Shown here piece after piece: positions 20,379 through 31,857 of a stretch of 64,000 nt of DNA (the stretch's first letter is position 1; every line of letters starts with the position of its first letter). Made by a program: the position numbers and the translations under genes. The stretch is from Adiantum capillus-veneris (Eukaryota; Streptophyta; Polypodiopsida; Polypodiales; Pteridaceae): assembly GCA_014529385.2 (NCBI GenBank), contig CM043942.1:30590969-30654968 (forward strand), in the 5' to 3' direction. The notes under the pieces are model-generated. The model ran no database searches and was not told the origin of the DNA. It was given only the letters and a program-made list of their open reading frames with translations.

Positions 20379-20790
20379 CTAAAGAGAACAACACAACATT
20401 AACCATTTTCACGTACCTAGGTGGTTATCTCCCACAACTCTGGCCATGTTTGATAGGTCCTTTGCAGCCCTACCATGTGATGGTGAACATGGAGGGGACT
20501 CCTAGATGCCCCCCATTGGTCTTGGAGTGAAGGATAGTGTCGGTACACTGTGGCTCATAGCACCAAGGCTATGAGCACTATCGTTGACCTGCATGGCGTG
20601 GCATTATGACATGCGTAGACAGTAGTTCTGATGGACCAAACATTCCACACACTAACCTTGCAGAGAGCAAGCATGGCAGCTGGCTAGCAGGGTAGGGTTT
20701 TTGTAAACGCATTTCATTATATGATGCATGTACAACCGAGCTTGAGAATTCCATCTTACAGAGCACAAAGGCCATTTCATATAGCCATGG
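20379..20790. other. Region between the divergent methyltransferase and SWIM frames
   Basis: The minus strand has a possible upstream exon (about 20630-20417) with peptide SHSVPTLSFTPRPMGG, one TAG and a donor-like CTAG/GTACGT. The plus strand has coding-like HYMMHVQPSLRIPSYRAQRP (about 20715-20775) in a frame different from the downstream ORF. Which strand was coding cannot be settled by reading. Confidence 0.4.
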
Positions 20791-20814
20791 AAAACACATT
20801 GGGAAGGTCCATCA

Positions 20815-21984
20815 ATGCAAAAGCTTACGAAATGCCATGAAAAACTTCCCAGCCAAGTGATAAGAGTAGTGAATGCGGCTAATGCGAGCACTCCAATGTA
20901 TAAACAACCAATTCCATTGACAGGAGATAAGGAGACATCACGGAAAAAACACAAGCCAAATGAGATTATCAACATGGAAGATGATGCATCGCATAGGCCT
21001 GAGTACAACTCGGTCACCAAAGATCGCAAGAAGTGTGGAAGACCACGTAAGATCAACTTTGCAGAAGAAGGGATATCACAAACCTTAAAACGAAGTATAG
21101 GTTCTGGTGGGCAGTATGTCGTTGAGCGCAAGGTCAATGAGGCAATGTGGGCCATATGCCGAAATCTACAAGGTAGTAGGGTCACATGTAGTGGCACGCC
21201 AAGAGGAGGACGCAGGTGTGGATGCAGTATAGAAGGTTCTAGCCTTGGTATACCAGCCCCATCTTTTGAAGAATATTGAAAACATCCAAATGGTGTGGTG
21301 CGTCAATGGTTTTGGTTTTGTCCAGATCATGTCTTGCATTGCCATATAGTAGAACAGAACATTGAGCCGCAGCCTCAGCATCCACCACACACTTGGCCCG
21401 TGCATGTGGGCACCAACCTATCGGAGGATGAGGTGCAAATATTGCATGAAGGGGGGTATCAAGTGGAGCTCAGCAAAGAAGGAATATCTAATGTAACTCC
21501 AGTTGCTCTTGCACAAAATATGACAAACTCTCCTTTCAAGTCAAAAGATACATCCACTCCTGAAGGCAGTGCAAGAGCCACAATGCGAGATGGTGTGCGT
21601 GTACGATATCGGAATTTCATTTCCGAGGATGCTGCTCGCAAGATCAATTTAGTACTAGCCATGAGAGTGAAGGTTGTAGAAGAGATATGTGCAGTAGATG
21701 GTGTTAATGAGGTCTTCAAAGTAGAGACCAAAAGTGAAGATGGTCATGTCGGGATGTACAAAGTTTGTATTAGCAACCAGTCATCGTGCACATGTCCAGA
21801 CTTCATGGAAAGGATGTCAAAGCAAAAACCATATCTTGCATGTAAACATTTGTATTTTATTTATGTGCGTGTGCTAGGGTTAAGCCAAAATGAGAACATG
21901 TTTATCCATCAACCAATCCTGGCAGATGCTGATATCTTTAGGGCACTGAGCCGAAGCCGGACTTATCCAGGCATGGATGCATAG
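20815..21984 (+). pseudogene. AT-hook-like and SWIM zinc-finger protein ORF with one in-frame TGA
   Basis: One reading frame of 390 codons is interrupted only by TGA at 21277-21279. Residues 75-79 are GRPRK in a basic stretch (KDRKKCGRPRK), an AT-hook-like DNA-binding motif. A Cys-rich stretch (RRCGC ... WFWFCPDHVLHC) brackets the stop and may be a GRF-like zinc site, at low confidence. Residues 325-345 form a SWIM finger, CTCPDF...LACKH (C-x-C-xn-C-x-H), followed by LYFIYVRVLGL. SWIM fingers occur in MULE/FAR1 and KDZ transposases and in ZSWIM-type ubiquitin ligases. No DDE transposase core or RING is visible. Start ATG 20815 is the first Met after a TAG at 20788. The ORF points away from the methyltransferase gene. 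Confidence 0.6.
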
Positions 21985-22236
21985 CATTTGTTAATTCTCA
22001 CTTTTTCTTAGTATGCTTCACCTGGATAACTATACTACTTTCTAATTTTATCTTATGATGGCCACATTTTGGTACATTCATTCGCAATTTTTTTTTCATA
22101 TTTAAGAACTGGTTGTTTATGTGTCAAATCGTGTATAAAGTAATATAATATTTCCACAGTGGCTATAAATTGCCATAACTTGAATTATTTTTGTGAAAGC
22201 GTCCACTAGCTTCCTAGCACACCTCTATTTCTTTTC

Positions 22237-22578
22237 ATGATGTCCGACGATCTTGAGAGTAAAATCAAGTCTGTGTGGGATACCATGGAAGCCATTCCCA
22301 ACGGAGAGGCGTTGTATGGAGCCGACTGGTTTAGGGAGGCTCTAAAGGCAACAATCACCGTGTATTGCCTCTATCAATGCCGCAAGGAACTCAATATGCG
22401 GAGCTTACTCAGCTTGAATGAGAACGGACAATTTGCTTTCTCTTGCTGGAAGAAGATTGGGCTCATCACAGAGGAGGATGAGGAGGAAATGACACAACAA
22501 CTAGGGAACGTGGTGAATCTTCATTTGCCACTCAAAGGCAGCACATCTACTCCTAAAACCAAGACTTCCAAAAGATGA
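22237..22578 (+). CDS. Small unknown ORF, 113 codons
   Basis: ATGATG starts at 22237. The product is mixed alpha-helical in appearance (KSVWDTMEAIPNGEALYGA, FREALKATITVYCLYQCRK) with an acidic patch EEDEEEM and a basic Ser/Thr/Lys tail ending KTKTSKR. I recognise no domain. It lies 252 bases after the SWIM ORF on the same strand, so it might be a 3' exon or partner of that gene. It is followed by an AT-rich tail with 'aataaaatgtaac', a possible polyadenylation context at about 22607. Confidence 0.4.
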   Translation: MMSDDLESKIKSVWDTMEAIPNGEALYGADWFREALKATITVYCLYQCRKELNMRSLLSLNENGQFAFSCWKKIGLITEEDEEEMTQQLGNVVNLHLPLKGSTSTPKTKTSKR

Positions 22579-22689
22579 ACGCTTCTTGCCTATGTAATGC
22601 AAGGGACAATAAAATGTAACTTTCTATTATTAATGGGTGTTATTGGTTTAAGTACCCTTGTCTCTGTTGTTTTTGAAACAATTTGTTTA

Positions 22690-22723
22690 GCTTCCATATC
22701 TTTGACTATGTCTCAACCTCCCT

Positions 22724-22778
<55 letters not shown>

Positions 22779-22825
22779 GTCTATTTCTCAACCTCCCTAA
22801 TACCTCTCTCTCTCTCTCTATGTGG

Positions 22826-22893
<68 letters not shown>
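22690..22893. repeat. Compound microsatellite (CT)n, (TG)n, (GA)n
   Basis: (CT)~22 at 22729-22772, then a near-duplicate of the preceding 37 bases, (CT)8 at 22804-22819, (TG)15 at 22827-22856 and (GA)19 at 22855-22893. Confidence 0.95.
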
Positions 22894-22896
<3 letters not shown>

Positions 22897-23559
22897 AAAG
22901 GACGAAAGAGTCGACAAGGAGGAAGAGAGAATATTTTTAGGAATAGCTCATCCCGATTCCTAAAAAGCACTCACCAAAAATTGCTTGCCTGAAAATATCC
23001 CCCCAACTTGTGGAGAAGAGGATCATTATGCTTCAGATTTCTTGCATCCGCCTAGGGAAAGAGGAGGCATGTATCTATTGTTTGGTAGGGATAGAGGGCA
23101 AGGGTAGTTCAATGGTCAAATGGAGTAGACAGTCAAGAACCCTATACCACCAGCTATGCCAAATAACGGTGAGGTCCCTAGGGTCAATATTATTGGTGTG
23201 GACAAACAAGATGTGGATGTCTTGGCTAATAAGAGAGCAAGAGGTGAAAGGGAAACAAAAATTGAGTGTAAAACTCCCGGGGGATTCGTTGTGTTGTTTT
23301 GTACGGTACCACGTGAGTGTACAATAGGGGGGTTTTGGATTTTGTACATAAGCGTATACAATAGTAGTAGCCCCTCATTATAACATACTCATACCGTATA
23401 CATAAGGGAGGGGTGGGGGGTGGGGGGTTACATTGGGGCTACATTCAACTACTTGAGCCACCTTAAGTACATTAGTAAGCCTCTGTGTGTGTGTGTGTGT
23501 ATGTGTGTGTGCATTGATGCTGTGCATCGATGAGTACTTTCATGGCGTGGTGAAAATAA

Positions 23560-23670
23560 GGGCAAACTTGAAATTCTTCTGTTTTTTTGGTCAAAATTAG
23601 AAGCTTTTGTCGGTAATTACACTAAAACTTATGTAGATTTCTTCGTTTTCTTAAAGCCAAGCTCAACCCC
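23560..23670. repeat. Dispersed ~105-bp repeat, copy 1
   Basis: It is similar to 24845-24950, sharing 'tttacactaaaacttatgta' and surrounding bases in the same order. The copies lie 1.3 kb apart in the same orientation. Confidence 0.6.
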
Positions 23671-24844
23671 CCTAATTTGTCAAAATTCCCAAAATACCCT
23701 TCATATTTTTAAGATTCCCAAAGTACCCATGTATCTATTTTGGTCATATTGTTCAAGCTTTTCTAATTTTTATTCCTTTTTGACAATTGAGATGCATTTT
23801 TGAGTGCTTAGCATGTAATTTGTCACATATTACCTCACAAAACAGGCGATTATGTCCAAAAATAATGAAGCAATTCATCTCCAAAGCCTACATAACCAAT
23901 TCAAATTCTAGTTTTAGTATCTTGTATTGATAGAGAATCACTCTTGTCATGAAAAGCAAAAAACTTTTTTTGTCTTTAGAGAAATTTAATCTCACGACCA
24001 GGGGTATTGGGGATATTTTGAGAATTTTTGAAATTTGAGAGGTATTTTGCTTATCAAGATTTAACCTTGAAGTTTAAAGTGTGGGCGATTGTCCAAACTC
24101 TATGGCTGTGTGAGGTTTGAACTCATATACAAGTCAGAACCCCTAAAAACTAAAGGCCAAAATTTTTACATGCCACGAGTCGTGAGTTCTCACTGCTCAG
24201 TTCACAAAAATTACAACCTTCCTTAGTGCTCCCAACTCTCGAGTCCCTTCGGCTGCTCTACGTTCATCTCTTTTGCGTGCTCAGTTCTCTAAGCTCTTTG
24301 CTATGGAGCCGACCCTGGGTGCTGAGTCTCTGAGTCTTGATGTGTTTCCTCCAGTGTTCATCCAGTTGCACTGCAGCCTGCTACGCCTACCACGCGAGCT
24401 CCCGAGTCCCAACTTAGGACCTGTTGCTCGATGAGCTGTGTCTTGGAGGCTTGGAGCCTACTGTGCGTGCTGCCAGCCAAAGAATCAATAGCTCAAGTTT
24501 CAAGCTCTGCCCAAGTCCCAACCCGCCAGTGATATATAGAATTGTGAGTAATTAAATTGGCACCCTTGAGTTTTGACTCTTGAGTAGTGTTTTCCATTTG
24601 GGAAAAGTTTGTCTCAACTTAGCCTTGAGCACATTAGAGTGAGATGGAATAATTTTGCTTGAATAGTGCAATAAAGTAGTGTAAATATAGTTTAATTTCC
24701 AAAATTACCACTTAAGGATTGGCTCAAGGATATTTCTATATGTTTAAGTTAGGGTTTTCCTTGAACACTGCTCTGGAGTCTTTATAATTCTGAATCGTGA
24801 TTCAAGACCTAGACCTCATGGCATTTTCCAACCAAAAGAAAATC

Positions 24845-24950
24845 AGGGCAAGCTGGGAATTCTCATGTTTTTAAAGTCAAAATTTGAAGCGTTTGCCCAG
24901 TATTTACACTAAAACTTATGTAAATTTCTCGGTTCTCTTCAAGGAAATCT
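24845..24950. repeat. Dispersed ~105-bp repeat, copy 2
   Basis: Partner of 23560-23670. The two diverge at many positions, so the duplication is not recent. Confidence 0.6.
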
Positions 24951-25240
24951 CAAAATCTAAGTGGGATTTTATAATATTAGTCTATTAAAATACACTATAA
25001 CCCAATTGTTTTCTAAGTTGCACATGCCTGTCATGTTAGACATTTGGGGTAGAACTTCAAATCCTATAAACCCTTCAAAGGCATTTGAAAGTTCAGGGTG
25101 TGTATCATGCCTTTTTATCATAATGGATGATGGCCCAAGTAAGCCACATCCGTATCGTAGATATTTCAAGCATCGACAAGTGTGGGCATGCGATGTTGGT
25201 TCGATGCTCAAATTGGAAGTTAACTCACCTAAGAAGGTTG

Positions 25241-25300
25241 CCAACATGAAAGCCTTGAGCTAGGCCTTGGCCAACATGAAAGCCTTGAGCTAGGCCTTGG
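25241..25300. repeat. Perfect 30-bp tandem duplication
   Basis: 'ccaacatgaaagccttgagc...' occurs twice without mismatch (25241-25270, 25271-25300). Confidence 0.95.
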
Positions 25301-26694
25301 ATCAACATTCCATACCCACACATTACCTAGCCACTTTGTCAGGCCTTCATCTTGACCACCTTGGTTGGTCTTGTAATTTCATGACCGATTTTATCGTGGG
25401 ATTGATTTCTCAATAGGGCATGCAAGGGATAAACACATTAGCTTCAACATCGTACTATATATATTAATAATCCTTTAAATAATCTATAAGAGGAAAGATA
25501 ATTGTAGACAAACTATTTGTGATGCACTCTAATTAAGATACATTTTTAGCAATCTCCAAAAATGGTATAATGGTAAGTACTTGAAAGAAGCCAGCACTTA
25601 TAAGTGTTATGTGATGTGAAGCCATAACATGCTGAAAGTGCTACTCTCTTTCAACCACCACCTCTTATAGGGCCCTTTGCCTGCTATGTTTAGGAGACCC
25701 CTAAGCCTAACACTTATCCCTTGGCTTAAGACCCTTTCCCACTAGCTACCCTAGTCTTGAGTACTCCCCCCTTGAAAGAGGGTTTTTGTGCTTCAAAACC
25801 GCATGTCAAATGAGAACCCATGACTTCCAAAGAGAAGTGATAATTCTGGAATGCTATCGAGTGTAGACTAGAAATAAGTTTTTGTTCAAAAAAATTAATC
25901 TTTAATGGGTTGTTTTGTAATGTGTTTTGATTTGATGAGTGAAGTTTTTCATGGTTGTTTAAGAGTATGCATTATTAGTTATTTAGAGAACAATCCATTT
26001 CATATGTGTACCTTAAATCCCACGTGGGAAGACTACTAAGTAGGTGGCTAGTATCATATGTTTTGAGATTGAGATTTGTGTCATTTTACAAGGCAAATGC
26101 TATTCATTTTTTTGACAAATTACATTGAATTGATTGGTTTATTTTAGTTCAGTATTCATTATATTTGTTGCTTTTCATGGGGTTTGTTATCTCAAATGAA
26201 GTAGTGGGTGGCTGTGGGCCATGAAATTCCGTACGGAATCCGTATGAGGGGGGATGGCTCATTACAAGAACGTCCATATCTTTTCATATGTAGGGGGGTG
26301 GATTAGCATGTAAGATACTGTACATAGGGGGTTTCTCTAATTTTGATGCACGCAGGTGACATCCTTCCATTATTAATAGTGAATCCCCCGGGGTAAAACT
26401 AGAGCTCGCAAAGGCAAGGAGAAGATGTATGCAGGTAGAGAGAAATTGGAGACTAGAAAGAGGAGAAGACATTGAAAAATCAAGCAGGCGGACCTTCAGC
26501 TTAAGCAGGTCATCCAGAATATGATGTGGTAAGTGATGTTCAAAACCAAAAAGCTAATATTACCTTTGGAAAACTGTTGGCATTGGATCATAAGCTAAGA
26601 AGGCAGTGGTCTACTAGTGTAAGCATGAGACTTCCAAGGGTTAAGGGTGATGTGCATGATGTGCAAAATATGGCCTTAAGAGTAGGGAGTTTGA

Positions 26695-27353
26695 CATATG
26701 TAGTGGAGTCAATACAGTGGAGTCACCAACGAGCGAAGAGGAGGCTTAATGACTGCCCAACGCTCCTTATCGCTTGGTGTTGACCTTGGCAAATGAACGT
26801 CGGACCAGTAAACATCCACGGATATCATATTTTTTTTGAGTCAGGGACTAGGTTTGTCGGTCCTATAGGTACTTGGGTGATTGCCGATGAGAGGCGCACC
26901 ACATATCTCATTTGATACTATTTTTACTTTGACTAGCCACTATGGGCGTCCATGTGTGAATGGTCCAAACTCTTATAAAGGTCTAATTTGACCTAAAATC
27001 CTCATCCAGTAAGGTGTAAGCTAAGAAGTGCTCTTGCTCCATCCCGGTCTCCTTCTCCCACGTATGCTCACGGGTATGTGTGTTTGCTTGAGAGAGATAG
27101 AGAGAGAGAGTATGTGTGTGTGTGATGCTTGCAACGACATCGGCAGTGGTGAGGCGGTTGGGCGCCGAATCAGCGGTAGCTCCTTCTTCTTCGCAATACA
27201 GGATCCTTCACAACGGAAGCATTGAGAGGTGAGTGACACACCCCTGCCCCTTTGAGCTTGCTGGGATCTTCTAGTTGTGTGTTTGCAGCCTTTTGAGGCT
27301 TGCACAGTGTACAGGCAAGTTCCCAGCTTTTGACACGTACAACAAAGCGTACA
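26695..27353 (+). repeat. 5' LTR of element D, 5'-truncated
   Basis: It is similar to 36780-37430 throughout ('aaacatccacggatatcatatttttt', 'cgcaccacatatctcatttga', 'gcgtaca' end). At its left end one partial and one full copy of the LTR subrepeat remain, versus three in the right LTR. No TG terminus is visible. Confidence 0.85.
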
Positions 27354-27357
27354 TTTT

Positions 27358-27375
27358 TGGCGCCATTGTCAGGGA
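27358..27375 (+). other. tRNA-Asp-like primer-binding site of element D
   Basis: TGGCGCCATTGTCAGGGA lies four bases after the LTR and differs from TGGCGCCGTTGCCGGGGA at three positions, all transitions. Confidence 0.75.
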
Positions 27376-28335
27376 TAGCCTTGCATTAAGCTTGAGGAGC
27401 ACTCATTGCTACCTCTGGAAGCTTTTCTTCCATCTGTTTTATTTATTTTTTGCTGAGTTCTCTGAGAACTGTTTAGTGATTGTAAAGGGCAGATTAGCAG
27501 GTTTTTGGCAGATTCTATTAGTAACTGTAAGCTCTAACAATGTTGCATTGTACTGGTTTTTGTTAGTTTTGCAAAATCTGTATTGTGCAGGTGTTAGTAG
27601 AGCTGTTAGTGAGTGTAGGTAGTGAGAAATAGAGTAGTCAGTGAGCAGTAGAGTTGATTGTGTGTGAGTGTGCAATTCTGTGTTAGACAGTTAATTAGCT
27701 TTTAATTAGTTGCAAGGAGGTTAGACAGAGCTCCTAGGAGCTGTTGCGTACGCGTGGGAGCTTAGCGTCTCCACGCGACCACATTATCCTCAGAATTTTT
27801 TTAAATTTATTTAAAATAAATAAATAATAATAAACGCTCGGGATATTTGGGACTAAAAAGAGATTCGGAAATTAAAAATAAAAAAATATTCGTCTAAAAG
27901 GAAGAGATCGGGATCTTTCCCCAAGCCCAAGCCCTCAATCTTATAATATACTGCTCACACTACCTTATATATAAAGACTAAGATCTCAAGCGAAGGGAGG
28001 GCATGTGGGACAAGTTCCTCAAGTCCTCGTCCATCCCCTTCACACTCACCCTTTGGACTTACTAATTCTAGTCCTCTCTCCACCTAGAAAAAGTTTTAGG
28101 ATTCCGAGGGCTGTACGTAACTGAATCGGGGGTTGTAAAGCACGGCCCGTCCCTCTAGCCAAGACGCTTGTTTTGAGTTATCATACGCTATATTCTATGG
28201 CTCGGTTAAAAAAAGGGACTACAAATACATAAAAATTGAGTTGTAAACACCTAAAAAACTAGGTGATCGGCCTTCAACGGGCACTCACCAACACCTCTAG
28301 AGTGTTGAGGTCACATGCACCTATGATCTGGTCGT
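27376..28335 (+). other. 5' leader of element D
   Basis: About 960 bases without a supported ORF. It contains a short A/T-rich block (27790-27890) rich in 'aaataaataa'. Confidence 0.5.
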
Positions 28336-29884
28336 GTGCTAGAGGAAGAGCACATCGAGAGTACCTCCGTTTACACGGGCACTCATTATTCCTCTACCTT
28401 AGGCTCTAGGCCCTCAACGGGAACCCAAGGTAGTACCACTCATGACCCACATTTTATGTCTAGCGACTCTTCCTTTGACTACGACATCATGGAGAGTTAC
28501 CCGATGCCTAATCCGGATAGCTCAAGCCAAGACATGCATGCCATGGGCCCATGGTCTAGGTCAAGCGTGCTTAGCCGCTTGAAGGAAACCTTTGGTAGAG
28601 CCACCCGCTCCGAACATGGAGCTAACGATGTAAATGAGGGGGGTGGGGAAGTAAATTCGCCATCATGACCAACGTAGATCCCATGATTCTCGAGAGTGTG
28701 CACGTGATTACTCCATTCACTGCACCCCCTGACTCTTCAGAGCTATTCCCCTCCGAGGTTATATTACCTGATGGTAGAAGCCTTGCCAAAGTGCAAGAGG
28801 TTGAGCGGTATATCATTGCGGCTAGGGAAAAGGAAATCGAGATCTTACGCAAGGCGGAGCAACAAAGAGAGTTAAAAGAGAAAGCTCCCATGTCAATATG
28901 CTTTTTAGGAGAGCAATCGAGTGCTCCTGAATTAGCGACCACTAAGGGTCAACCCATAGAGAGCCACATTGCATCTAGTTCAAAGGACACCCTTAGCACC
29001 TCAATCCTAAATGGAGCGTTCCTAAATGAGAACTGGGAGTATGAACTACAAGAGAAAACTCTAACCGACCTATACACATGTCACACCTATCACGTGGGTT
29101 GGTTAGATGTCCTACAATCCACAACGGGTGTTACTAGTGTAGAGGATCAACAACAAAGAGTTTGTGAGGTCATCCATAGGGTTATTGAGCTAGAGAGACA
29201 GAACAGGGGATCCACACGCCTTCAATGGGCCTCATGATATTTTTGGATACAAAGAAGGCTAAACAACCAACCTTATTGCAAATGGAGACTCCTTCGGTAA
29301 GTCCGATGGATCTTCCATATGTTGTTTTGCCAAGGGTCTCACTGCAATTTGAGCCCACGAGTGATAGCTTTACCTTTCCAAGTCTAGCTCATCTTTCCCT
29401 TGATGATACCTGGTCTACCTTGCCTACCCTAGCAATGGGCATGCCAAGAAACACGCCATGGACCTCTTTTGTTAGTAAAGCACCGCTACATGATAGCTCA
29501 ATGCCGACAACAATCCCTACAAGTGTGTATCAATCATATGCACCTATAGGTCCTCGTACTCATGTAGCTCCTACCCCTCCCATTGTTTCAACAACCTATG
29601 TTCCACAACCACAACATCCAAGCGCTTATTTCAATGGGACCATACTGGCTAGCATTAGCATGTCACACGCGATGTCTGCTATGCCTAGGGCCACACATAT
29701 GAACTTTGAGCCGCCACATGGCACAACACCATACCAAACCTGGAACCCAAGGGCTTCCTATGCGCCAAGCCCAATGCCAATACCTAATCCACATGTAGTC
29801 TTTGGAGCACCTTCACCCACGGTGACTGCTCACTTAGGTGACTTGGCAACATTTGCTCAAGCTATCTGTCAATTTATTGCTTAG
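28336..29884 (+). pseudogene. Gag N-terminal and middle region of element D
   Basis: There are three successive frames (28336-28668, 28665-29237, 29225-29884). The second has a helical, charged core (VQEVERYIIAAREKEIEIL, VCEVIHRVIELERQNRGS). The third is Pro/Ser/Thr-rich (PTIPTSVYQSYAPIGP). Frameshifts near 28665 and 29230 and a TAG at 29882 break what should be one protein. I do not see the A-x-x-W-F capsid motif clearly. Placement between primer site and zinc knuckles makes gag the best assignment. Confidence 0.6.
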
Positions 29885-29887
29885 AAT

Positions 29888-30668
29888 ATGCGTAACATGC
29901 CTGATAGAGAGCCTGCATTGATGCCGGCCCCACCTCTTGAACAAACGTCACAACACATGGTCCCTAGGGCCCAAAATGTTCAAACAACACCCTTACCACC
30001 TCCAATGCTAGGACCACAATCACCACAACCGAGAATCACTTCTATGAATCAAATAGGTTGTGAGTCATCTATTGCTTGTTTGGAAGGCTGTGAGGAAGAT
30101 ATAGAACCTAATATTGCATATGCGATTAATGCACTTGAAGAAAGTCCACAATACTATGTGGACGACTATTGGGGACAAGTCAAACCTGTCTATCAATTAG
30201 TTGCTCTTGCTATAAGAGGCCAAAATATCAATTACACTGCCAAGAGACCACCTCTTCAATGCTATGAGTGTGGAGGTCCACATCGTGTGACCGAGTGTCC
30301 TATTAGGCTACAAAAGAACGCCACACTAATGCAAAACCAATCAAGCGAGCACGTCTACAATGCTGATACTCATGTGTAATCGATGTGGCATAGATCATTT
30401 GATTGCCCAATGTCCAAAAAATTCAAATGTCCTGAAGATCACGCCATTAAACTTGTTTGAGGTTATTGAGGAGCCATCACAAAGTACACCTGTGGTACCA
30501 ATAAATGTACTCACACGATCGATGCTCCAAAAACAAAATTATATTCTTGATGAAAGAGACTCATCATCAACTGGCCCAATCTCAAAAAAAGAAAAAAACA
30601 CGAAGGAAAAGATCGCAAAAAGCAGCGAAGTCACACCCCAGTTCAAAGACCAACATAGGGACTGGTGA
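29888..30668 (+). pseudogene. Gag C-terminus of element D with two zinc knuckles
   Basis: The first knuckle CYECGGPHRVTECP (about 30261-30302) and the second CNRCGIDHLIAQCP (about 30375-30416) are both C-x2-C-x3-H-x4-C, a spacing variant common in plant gypsy gags. A frameshift at about 30360-30379 separates them. After the second knuckle come PVVPINVLTRSMLQKQ and a Lys-rich tail. The tandem knuckles would bind element RNA. Confidence 0.8.
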
Positions 30669-31278
30669 TGACCCCGTATATATGAACGACGCTGAAGAGG
30701 ATTTCGATTCAGGGGAAACCATGGAGATCAAAACAACCACTAGAAAAGAAACCAACAAAGAAGATCGTCATGAGCCACGATGGCCAGGACCCAAGAAGAA
30801 GATAGGAACTTACCCAAACCCTACAGAGGAGATCGAACGAGTCAAGCAATGAAGGAGTTTGGTAGAAGAGACCCAAAGGGATCTAGAGCCAGCACCTAGG
30901 CAGATCTGGATTACAGACACAGTGTTCCCTACGCAACAACAACATCACAAAGTCCATAGACCCCTAGCCATACATAGTGTCATCTAAGAAGAAAGTGACT
31001 TAAAGTCATGGGAAAGTGGGCGTACTCACTTCTTGTTGGAAAGAATGTTTACAAAGGGACTACCTGACCCTACCGAAGAAATGGAGATCCCATCTTCCCC
31101 ATGTCAAGGGACTGAAGCCCAAAAGGTGCCGTTAAACATTGCCAAATTGATGGATTTCATGGCTTCATAAGTCAGAACCACCATCATGTCCAAACTATAT
31201 GGAGATCCCGAGCTATTCTTAGCTCTTCGAGCTTTCCTCAATGGAGAACTGAAAGTCGGGCTATCATAGTTTGCACAG
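30669..31278 (+). pseudogene. Gag-protease linker of element D
   Basis: Coding-like peptides (VPLNIAKLMDFMAS, TIMSKLYGDPELFLALRAFL) are separated by in-frame stops near 31168 and 31268. This is probably the region just before the protease. Confidence 0.5.
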
Positions 31279-31857
31279 ATGGATGGAGCTAGGGAGATTC
31301 CAATAGAGGAGGAATACTTATATCCACAACCCAACCTAGATGAGAACTCTGTTGTAGAAATACTTGTTAACAAGTTGGGACAATACTTTGAGGGCGATGA
31401 ATCCAATGTGACCATACCAATCACTACCAAGGGATTAACTATGAAAAGAATCCTTGATGGTGGTGCTGGGGTTAGCATTGTGACTAAAAATTCATGGGAA
31501 ACTATTGGAAGACCTCACCTTGGGACCACAACCATAGTGAAGATGGCCAATGGGTCTATTGTTAAACCTATTGGGATGCTAGAAGATCTCAAGATCAAGG
31601 TCTTTGGACACAAAATAAGAAATACCTTCATTGTTATGGATTCCTCCAAGCACACTATGACATCTGAGATGATCTTAGGACATCCTTTCATGAGGGAAGC
31701 AAAAATGGTGCATGACTGGTCTAAAAACCATGTCTACTTGCAGTTCCAAGATTCTATCATTCAAGTGGATCTTGTAAATGGTCAAGCACATCCTCTAGGA
31801 AACAAGTTTATAATTGATCATAGATCTGACACCACAGTTCACTCGGCCCCATTGTAG
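31279..31857 (+). pseudogene. Aspartic protease of element D
   Basis: An open frame of 192 codons. RILDGGAGVSIVTKNSW (D at residue 60) is the active-site segment; the usual Ser/Thr after Asp is Gly here. VKMANGSIVKPIGMLEDLKI is the flap region, and SEMILGHPFMREAKM is the second signature (I-L-G-x-P). Layout and length fit a gypsy retropepsin. D-G-G instead of D-S/T-G may weaken or abolish activity. It is better preserved than the surrounding frames. Confidence 0.8.

Larger units (their letters stand above)
22894..26690. other. Unassigned sequence with short repeats, no supported gene
   Basis: No frame longer than about 100 codons looks coding. It includes (GT)n at 23483-23511 and G-rich patches at 23400-23430. 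A ~105-bp segment at 23560-23670 recurs at 24845-24950 with 'attacactaaaacttatgta'. A perfect 30-bp tandem duplication lies at 25241-25300. Low-copy intergenic or decayed repeat DNA is likely. Confidence 0.5.

Noticed and set aside
20652-21197. 181-codon minus-strand frame
   Set aside because: It is the antisense of the AT-hook/SWIM frame and has no domain; composition fits a shadow ORF.
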